DNA of 64,000 nucleotides from Inonotus obliquus. Its lineage: Eukaryota > Basidiomycota > Agaricomycetes > Hymenochaetales > Hymenochaetaceae. The stretch lies in assembly GCA_032164295.1 (NCBI GenBank), contig JAJHTX010000007.1, forward strand, positions 2,144,501 through 2,208,500, in the 5' to 3' direction. A program made the translations under genes and the position numbers. Position 1 is the stretch's first letter, and each line of letters opens with the position of its first letter. Shown piece after piece: positions 58,148-64,000 of the stretch. The notes beneath the pieces are model-generated. The model saw only the letters and a program-made list of their open reading frames with translations. It did not search any database and was not told where the DNA came from.

Positions 58148-59518
58148 ATGATAGCTTTCAAGCGTCTATTGCGCCTGCCCCGCAAATCTTTCGATCGATC
58201 GCAGGTGCTTGACACGGTGAAGACCAATTTGCCGCTACCATGTTACTTCGCAAATGTGCCAGTGCAGATACTGATTCCCATCCTCTCGCACGCTGTTGAT
58301 GGGAGCAACAAGAGACTGTTTGCACTTTGTGCAGTGTGTCGGCGATGGCGAGAGATCCTACTCGATGTTCCGCAGGTTTGGAGGAACCTCATTTTGACGG
58401 GAAGCTCGTATTGTGCTCCGGATAAAGTAGATGCATGGTTGAGGCGTGCAAGGGGATCACTCTCGAGGCTCTACGTTTACGGGGAGTGCGAGGTTCTGGC
58501 AGAGGACTACTTATACAAACGTATTCCATGGTCATCGCTTCGGGAGCTACGCGTTGATTCGATATCAGACACGACAGAGCTCCTTCTGGAGGCAATCGCG
58601 GATCTACTACAAGTGGAGAGCCTCGTACTGTCACAGGACGATCCCGATTACCTGTACTTCCTCGGAATGATGGATACGAAACGACTGCGGAGTTTCGTTT
58701 GCAGAGTACGGTATCGCGTATTGCCACTAAACAACGTCGCATCTTCATCGTTGACTAAACTCGAATTATCGGGTCGATTCTCGACCTTGGAGCTCCTCGT
58801 TCTCTTGGATCGAAACCCAATGATCGAAAGGATGGTTCTAGCAGAGGCATGGACCATAGTTGGTGACGACCCCGTCGTAGGTGCTGGCAGCATAGACCTT
58901 GTGCAGCTTACGCATCTCGAACTGTCCAACTGCTGCAAAGCGGATACAATTCTCAGGGCCATTCGTATCTTAAATGTCAAGACTCTCATTCTAAGGTCGA
59001 CCATCGGAGACACATGTATGCAATGCGTAAACATAATAGCGAGCCGTCGAGTATTGCACCTCGAGGAATTCCGACTTGTAATATGCGTCTATCACCATCG
59101 GGATCTCATTACAATCCTTCAAAATGCGCCCGCTCTGAAGGTTTTGTCCATTCAAAATAGCATCGAGACCACCGGGAAGGCAGATTTGGTGATCCATACT
59201 CTAGCATCAGCGAACCATCAGGGCACCAGTACGACGCCGATTGCGGATGGAACGCTCTGCTGTCCGCAGCTACAGAAAGTCATGCTTTCGGAGTTTCACG
59301 GCTTGTCGGCCAGTTCACTTCTTGGACTCGTGGATACGCGGCTCAACGGAGTAAGCAGTGACAAGCATCGGTCTCATTTTCGTGGCGGGGAGGAGATCCA
59401 ACCTTTGCCTATTCTGTCTCTTTATGTTGATCAATGTCTTTCCCTACGGAAAAGAGACTTGAAGTGGCTGCGAGAACATGTAGCCGATTTTCGGTATGGG
59501 CGTGCAGAAGATGTGTAG
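58148..59518 (+). CDS. F-box protein, type B, copy 8
   Basis: The most diverged intact copy. The start at 58,148 (MIAFKRLLRLPRKSFDRSQV) is chosen by comparison with copies 3 and 4 (MIASSL, then KSLGRSLVLDTV); an in-frame ATG at 58,049 adds 33 residues without a counterpart. 456 residues. The F-box is VPVQILIPILSHAVDG, LCAVCRRWREILLDVPQVW; LRR-like blocks SSLTKLELSGRFSTLELL, DLVQLTHLELSN; end RDLKWLREHVADFRYG. It lacks the TRP4 fragment and the ACCGGCCC flank, so it separated from the array before, or lost, that part. Confidence 0.8.
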   Translation: MIAFKRLLRLPRKSFDRSQVLDTVKTNLPLPCYFANVPVQILIPILSHAVDGSNKRLFALCAVCRRWREILLDVPQVWRNLILTGSSYCAPDKVDAWLRRARGSLSRLYVYGECEVLAEDYLYKRIPWSSLRELRVDSISDTTELLLEAIADLLQVESLVLSQDDPDYLYFLGMMDTKRLRSFVCRVRYRVLPLNNVASSSLTKLELSGRFSTLELLVLLDRNPMIERMVLAEAWTIVGDDPVVGAGSIDLVQLTHLELSNCCKADTILRAIRILNVKTLILRSTIGDTCMQCVNIIASRRVLHLEEFRLVICVYHHRDLITILQNAPALKVLSIQNSIETTGKADLVIHTLASANHQGTSTTPIADGTLCCPQLQKVMLSEFHGLSASSLLGLVDTRLNGVSSDKHRSHFRGGEEIQPLPILSLYVDQCLSLRKRDLKWLREHVADFRYGRAEDV

Positions 59519-59794
59519 TTGGTTGTTTTCGCAGGATGTGATGCGCTGTCTGGTTACAATCACGTTACTCGTTATTCGTTGATCTATTCTGAATATAACA
59601 CGTATGATACGAACGAGATTCTACATGAGGTGCAAATACAGCAATTATACAATCCCAACGTGTCCCGCCGTGGTACGGCACGGTGACAGGTCTACGTGAC
59701 AACAAAAAGAGAGAGAGAAGGAGAAGAGACACCAGATGCAGCAAACAGAGAACCCGGTACGATCATTGAAGATGAGGAAAGAAACGAACCAAGG

Positions 59795-61144
59795 TCATAC
59801 TAGGGTCCTCCAACTTGTTGTGTTTGCATAGTATTGTGTGGTGCTCCAGGTGTATTTCCATCCGTCAAGTCCAACATAGCTCATCGTTTCTTCGGTTGCA
59901 GAAGCTGCTGCCGCTGCCGCTGCACCTGGTCCTGCACCACCGCCTCCGTCGGTATCTTCCTCTTCACCACCCGTTCGACCAGATCCGGCTTCTCCATCTT
60001 GGTCATCAATATGTGAAATAGGCTGTGATCGAACCTGGATGGGTTCGACTTCCTCTGGAGCCCACGTCCATATCGTTCGATCGAATCGTCCCCAGAAGAA
60101 GAGATAGCGTAATTTTGGAAGTACGATGCGCAGAGATACTGCAACGGCCCGTTGGAAAGGCGGCATTAGTGGCGGTTGCCACTCCTGCACGTCAACCTCA
60201 AGTACTCTGAGGTACGCAAGGCGGGACAAGTGGGTGAGAAAGGTCATGTGCTATTTAATGAGTCCGACGAACACAGCAACTTCAGTATAAATGGGGCCTA
60301 GAGACAGTAAAATACGTACAGATGCGTGATCTATTGGTAATGGAATATGCGCGAGATATTGAAGGTTCGGGCAGGAGGCTGATATTATCTCCATTGATGA
60401 GAGGGCCATATCCGAAGGCAGAAATGTGATCGATAGTGAGCGCAGAGATTTCAGTTGACTTAATCCAGAAAGTACGAGTGGAAGGAGCGAGACAGCGTCC
60501 TCCGTATCCACAGGAAATTTGAGATGAGTTATCGGGCAGTGAAGGAGAAGGTCCACGACCATTAGTGGGCCCTCAAATTGCGTGAGGCAGGGTAAAGAGT
60601 CGCGGGGTAAGGGCGTTAGTGGCACATTCTCCGCGACGTCTGTTGTAGTTAAACATCGAAGTCGGTCCTGCACTCTCAGGAAGCGCGCAACATGCTCGTC
60701 CCACGGCATCGCCAATTGGATTTCCGCAGCGCGGAGCGTGCTGGCGCTGTCGAGTATCCAGGATTGTCCAACCACCGGGTCGACAATAATTAGCAGGTCC
60801 AGCTCCGTTAGATGCGCAAGGCTCGCGCTTACACGCTCCCAGAATTCTCGACGCACAACCACCGTCTCCATGGTCCGTACCAGCTCGGACGAGACTCGAA
60901 AGGGTGGATTCATTGTGAGCACGTAAGATCGGACGTATCCGGCCACACGCGGACATTCTGCAAGCGTTTCTAAAAGGCGGAAGTTTCTTGGATGGGGGAA
61001 TAGCTCCTGATGTTCATAAAGTAGTCTCTCTGCTGCTTCTTGTAGTGTGAGTGAGGTGTGGGTGAGTGTTGCGAGCGTTCGCCGGTCGGATACTGCGCGC
61101 GCGATGCGAAATGCGACTTCGGGCGGAACTGTGAATGGTGCCAT
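59795..61144 (-). CDS. F-box/LRR-like protein, unrelated to the array
   Basis: 426 residues in two exons: 61,144-60,320 and 60,250-59,795, with a 69-bp GT..AG intron in phase 0. The start MAPFTVPPEVAFRIARAVSD, RRTLATLTHTSLTLQEAAER and LLYEH has the layout of a weak F-box. LRR-like blocks follow (LAHLTELDLLIIVDPVVG, LSQLKSLRSLSITFLPSD, CPNLQYLAHIPLP, LSRLAYLRVLEVDV). The C-terminal part contains an acidic and Gly/Ala-rich stretch (EEEDTDGGGGAGPGAAAAA). The F-box call rests on pattern only. It shares no close sequence with the type A or B genes and lies on the opposite strand. Confidence 0.65.
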
Positions 61145-61676
61145 CTAGCATATGCGGATTGAGAAGATTAGATGGCCGCGGCAATATAACAAGACGGAGA
61201 ACTCGCCGCGAGGCAATTGTCCCAAGATACACGCGATAATAGAACCTCTCTGTGCCAGAAGAGTTCAAAAGACGTGTTTGAATGCGCGCCTCATTAGCTT
61301 CGGATCCTTTCGAAGACACCCTTTGGGAGATCTCGGCGATTCGTGAAAGCCCAAAAAATTCAAAGCAGAGCTGAACAGATAAGAGAACAAGGTTAGCGTT
61401 CGTTGTTAGTAGCACAGGTGTTGACCGTTGAGATGAGTCTCGAGAAGTCACGTTTGACGCGCTGCCTTCGCGTTGATGCCGAGGCGCGTCTTACTTTCTG
61501 GCCACCATCCTCACGTCTCTCAAAGTAAAATCGCATGCTGGAAAGCATCAGAAACTTATAGCACAACCAGGTAGCCAGCAAGGTACCTCATATACTTAGT
61601 GTATTGCCTCCGTACTACCTCGTTGTTTTGGCGGGAAGATTTCGGTTACAGTACCTTCAACTACCTTCACTTGCCC
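61145..61676. other. divergent intergenic region (F-box/LRR gene and TRM44)
   Basis: 532 bp between divergent start codons. No repeat or known site was recognised. Confidence 0.4.
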
Positions 61677-63640
61677 ATGTCCCAACCAATACGACCGCGC
61701 TTCACTCCTCTTCCATGCAAGGCAGATGATCCATGGGATCCTCTCATGTCCAGCATAGGAAACTCTGAGTGGATCCCCGTTTGCTGGGCCCTTGCTGGTT
61801 CCCCGATCCAAACTGTGCGCCTGCCCTTCTCCTGGTACAATTCCGTTGGTCAACCTTCCCCTTTCGCCTTCGGCGTTTTCTAGTTCGAGCCAGCAATACT
61901 AGAGATGATACACCATCCAGAGTATAACTCGAGTCTTATCTTGCGGTCGGAGGTCATTGAAGAGTCGTGCAGGCAGCTTGGACACGAGGCGCCGCAGCTT
62001 CAAAACTTCCGCTTTATCAAGAACATACATCGAAGACTTCTTCCTCGGCGCCCCGGTCGCGACCCTCCTATCGAGCAGAATTGCACGTTCTATGCTACCG
62101 ATGCCGACGAAGCTTCATCACATGACGTCGCTGACTGTACTGAAGAGGGAACAATCAGAGCGAAGATCGATACGCCGGTGGACTGCGTTGTTCTAACACC
62201 AAAGCTTGGGAATGGCGTGGAGATGCCGTATTACCACCCGGCCGTTTTCCACATTGCGTTTCGATACCTATCTGCGCCCGCCCAATACGGGTGTACTGCA
62301 AACTATGAGTATAGCAAAGCAGACGGACACATCCGAGTTGAAGTTGTCTTGCGACCTGGTGCTCCGGATCCTAAGGACGTCAATTCACGGCTATATCGGA
62401 CGTGCCTCTCACTTCTTGACACGGTGCACCGATACTGCTGGGGCGTTGAGACAAACTATCGCAAGCAGGTGTATCACGACTGTATCATCTCACGCGATGA
62501 GTACCAGGACCTATACATCATCATGCGCGAACGTTATAACCATCTGCTCACTCAATGGCATGAGAATACGGACCCTCTGAAGCATGTATATGAAGTACGG
62601 ATTTCATTTATATTACGCAATACACTTCTTGTGTCGATCACTATCTAATATCTAATAACAGGACATCGGCATCGCTACTTTTCTCATGCTCTTGTGGAAG
62701 CAGGGCACGGACGAGGCCTTCATTTCTGGCTCCAATTCTGAAGGTGATGATAGGACAGATGACTCCGCACGAATGCCTTGGCATAGCTGGACACGTCCTC
62801 GGAGCGGCTTTCTCGACTTTGGGTGTGTTGTTTTGCACCATCTTCCAACTTGAAGCCTCCAGCTAATTTGTTAAAGCTGTGGAAATGGTCTATTGGTGCA
62901 CATTCTTGTCAGCGAAGGGTATGCTGGCGAAGGTATCGATCTTCGTGCTCGTACTTCGTGGCGGCACTATCCCGTTAAAACTCAAGCTCATCTCCATGTC
63001 CATGCTCTCAATCCACTTGAGCTACCTATTTCATCTCTGTGCACTACTCCCGCATTTTCTAGTCCATTTCTTAAACCGGACACATTTATCATTGCAAACC
63101 ATGCAGATGAACTCTCGCCATGGACGCCTGTTCTTGCAACTTTGAGCGGAGCAAGTGGTTTCCTCTCCATCCCTTGTTGTTCATGGTCGTTTGACGCTCG
63201 TTTTGATCGTGCGCAAATGCCATTCGGTGGCGCTGGAGGTGTTAGGAGGGAACCACCGTTCACATTCACGCCTCCGGACAACATGGACATTGATAGCTTC
63301 GTGGGAACCCTTCGACTCGGTGGAATGGGAGGCGACACTCGCAAGAGTACCTATGCCGGATATCGTGTATGGCTGGCGTGCCTTGGAGCTCATTGCGGCT
63401 GGACCGCGGAAAGCGAGACGCTCCGCATCCCGAGTACACGCAATTGGGCACTTGTTGGTGCGTTCACCTCTTACGATATAGTAGACAGTATATTTAATAT
63501 GCTTTGGTCTGTATATAGGTCGACGAAGGTGTGGTGAGGAGTTACGCTCCATCGAGAACGCACTTGCTATTGTGCAGCAAGCCCGTGAAAGAGGGTTGTT
63601 CAAGACTCGAACACCAGAAGGCAAGGCGGGCGATCATTGA
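61677..63640 (+). CDS. TRM44: tRNA (uracil-O(2)-)-methyltransferase Trm44
   Basis: Makes 2'-O-methyluridine at position 44 of tRNA-Ser, using S-adenosylmethionine. Five exons fit: 61,677-61,814, 61,884-62,594, 62,662-62,822, 62,877-63,457 and 63,519-63,640, giving 570 residues. N-terminal part: MSQPIRPRFTPLPCKADD, then FEPAILEMIHHPEYNSS. Core: DIGIATFLMLLWK, then the SAM-binding glycine loop FLDFG+CGNGLLVHIL across an intron, and GEGIDLRARTSWRHYP. Family blocks DTFIIANHADELSPWTPVLA and GFLSIPCCSWSFDARFDR follow. It ends RCGEELRSIENALAIVQQ and KAGDH. All junctions have GT..AG ends and keep frame. Confidence 0.9.
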
Positions 63641-63761
63641 CGGTCTTTTCAGTCCAATCATCGTGTATTTTTCCAAGGACAGCTACAAACAAAGGAATGT
63701 CTTAAACGAATGCGTCTATCTATCTATGGTAACGTGATTTTACGAAGGAGCGGATCTACGA

Positions 63762-64000
63762 TCAGTAGAGCCTAAGCTGTTCTTCATAATTCCCTGCTAG
63801 ATGATCTAATACCATCTCTTCATGCCAATCTCGCAAGTAACGACTCCCTCGGAAGTTGCGCGGATGATATGTTCGCTCAGCGCGCAACCCCATCACTTCG
63901 GTCTCAGTGTTGGTCGTGATTGGCGCACGATCGATACGGAACGTCTGCGAACGCCATACAATGTAGTGTAGTCGCGGCGGTATACATGTCATTGGTAACG
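63762..64000 (-). CDS. C-terminal part of an unknown protein
   Basis: An open frame running to the right edge of the window and ending at the stop at 63,762. It contains PPRLHYIVWRSQTFRI, then RTYHPRNFRGSRYLRDWHEE and NYEEQLRLY. The length of the open frame at the edge and the even composition suggest coding, but no family is recognised. It is convergent with TRM44, 121 bp away. Confidence 0.45.
   Translation of the reverse strand, partial: LPMTCIPPRLHYIVWRSQTFRIDRAPITTNTETEVMGLRAERTYHPRNFRGSRYLRDWHEEMVLDHLAGNYEEQLRLY

Overview
The window is a stretch of a filamentous fungal genome, most likely an Agaricomycete-like basidiomycete. Genes are split by many short GT..AG introns (about 50-100 bp). 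The gene set fits: a CE16-type esterase, a class III chitin synthase, a DUF6533 membrane protein, and DUF659-type hAT transposons. F-box genes have expanded in tandem. No prokaryotic gene organisation, CRISPR array or rRNA gene was seen, and no tRNA was recognised by eye. All family names come from reading the translations; no database search was run.

Left part (1-26.9 kb): mostly conserved housekeeping genes. In order: a partial GDSL esterase (-), ribosomal protein uL22/RPL17 (+), the FACT subunit POB3 (-), and a Cu/Zn superoxide dismutase with a predicted N-terminal membrane anchor (+). Then comes a roughly 5 kb accessory island (7.3-12.3 kb) built as a large imperfect inverted repeat. Each arm carries the same 75-residue Gly/Arg-rich mini-gene behind a TATA box; a third, decayed copy lies at 6.3 kb, and the loop holds small foldback/MITE-like elements. 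After it follow chitin synthase (-), flavocytochrome b2 lactate dehydrogenase (-), a DUF6533 protein (-), an MFS transporter (+), HEM13 (-) and TRP4 (-).

Right part (27-59.5 kb): a tandem F-box array, all on the + strand. The ancestral unit seems to be [5' part of TRP4 in antisense] - [shared flank containing ACCGGCCCTGAAGCGA] - [F-box type A] - [F-box type B]. Repeated duplication and decay left one readable type-A gene, intact or nearly intact type-B genes at 28.9, 30.9, 41.1, 48.3, 52.4 and 58.1 kb, and pseudogenes at 32.7, 43.8, 47.4, 51.4, 54.1 and 57.8 kb. Seven degenerate antisense TRP4 fragments sit between them. The array is riddled with transposons whose ends can be read to the base. 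They are a 5.65-kb hAT (35,069-40,718) itself split by a TACCG-rich insertion, a 1.23-kb Tc1/mariner (50,107-51,340) with one premature stop, and a 1.77-kb non-autonomous hAT (44,909-46,679). The last has captured pieces of two unrelated host-type genes, a USP7-like ubiquitin protease and a NIK1-type histidine-kinase HAMP region, and has split an F-box gene. Because the array is duplicated, several insertions have a related empty site elsewhere in the window.

Right edge (56.2-64 kb): a frameshifted C2H2 zinc-finger gene (+), an unrelated F-box/LRR-like gene (-), the tRNA Um44 methyltransferase TRM44 (+), and the end of an unknown gene (-).
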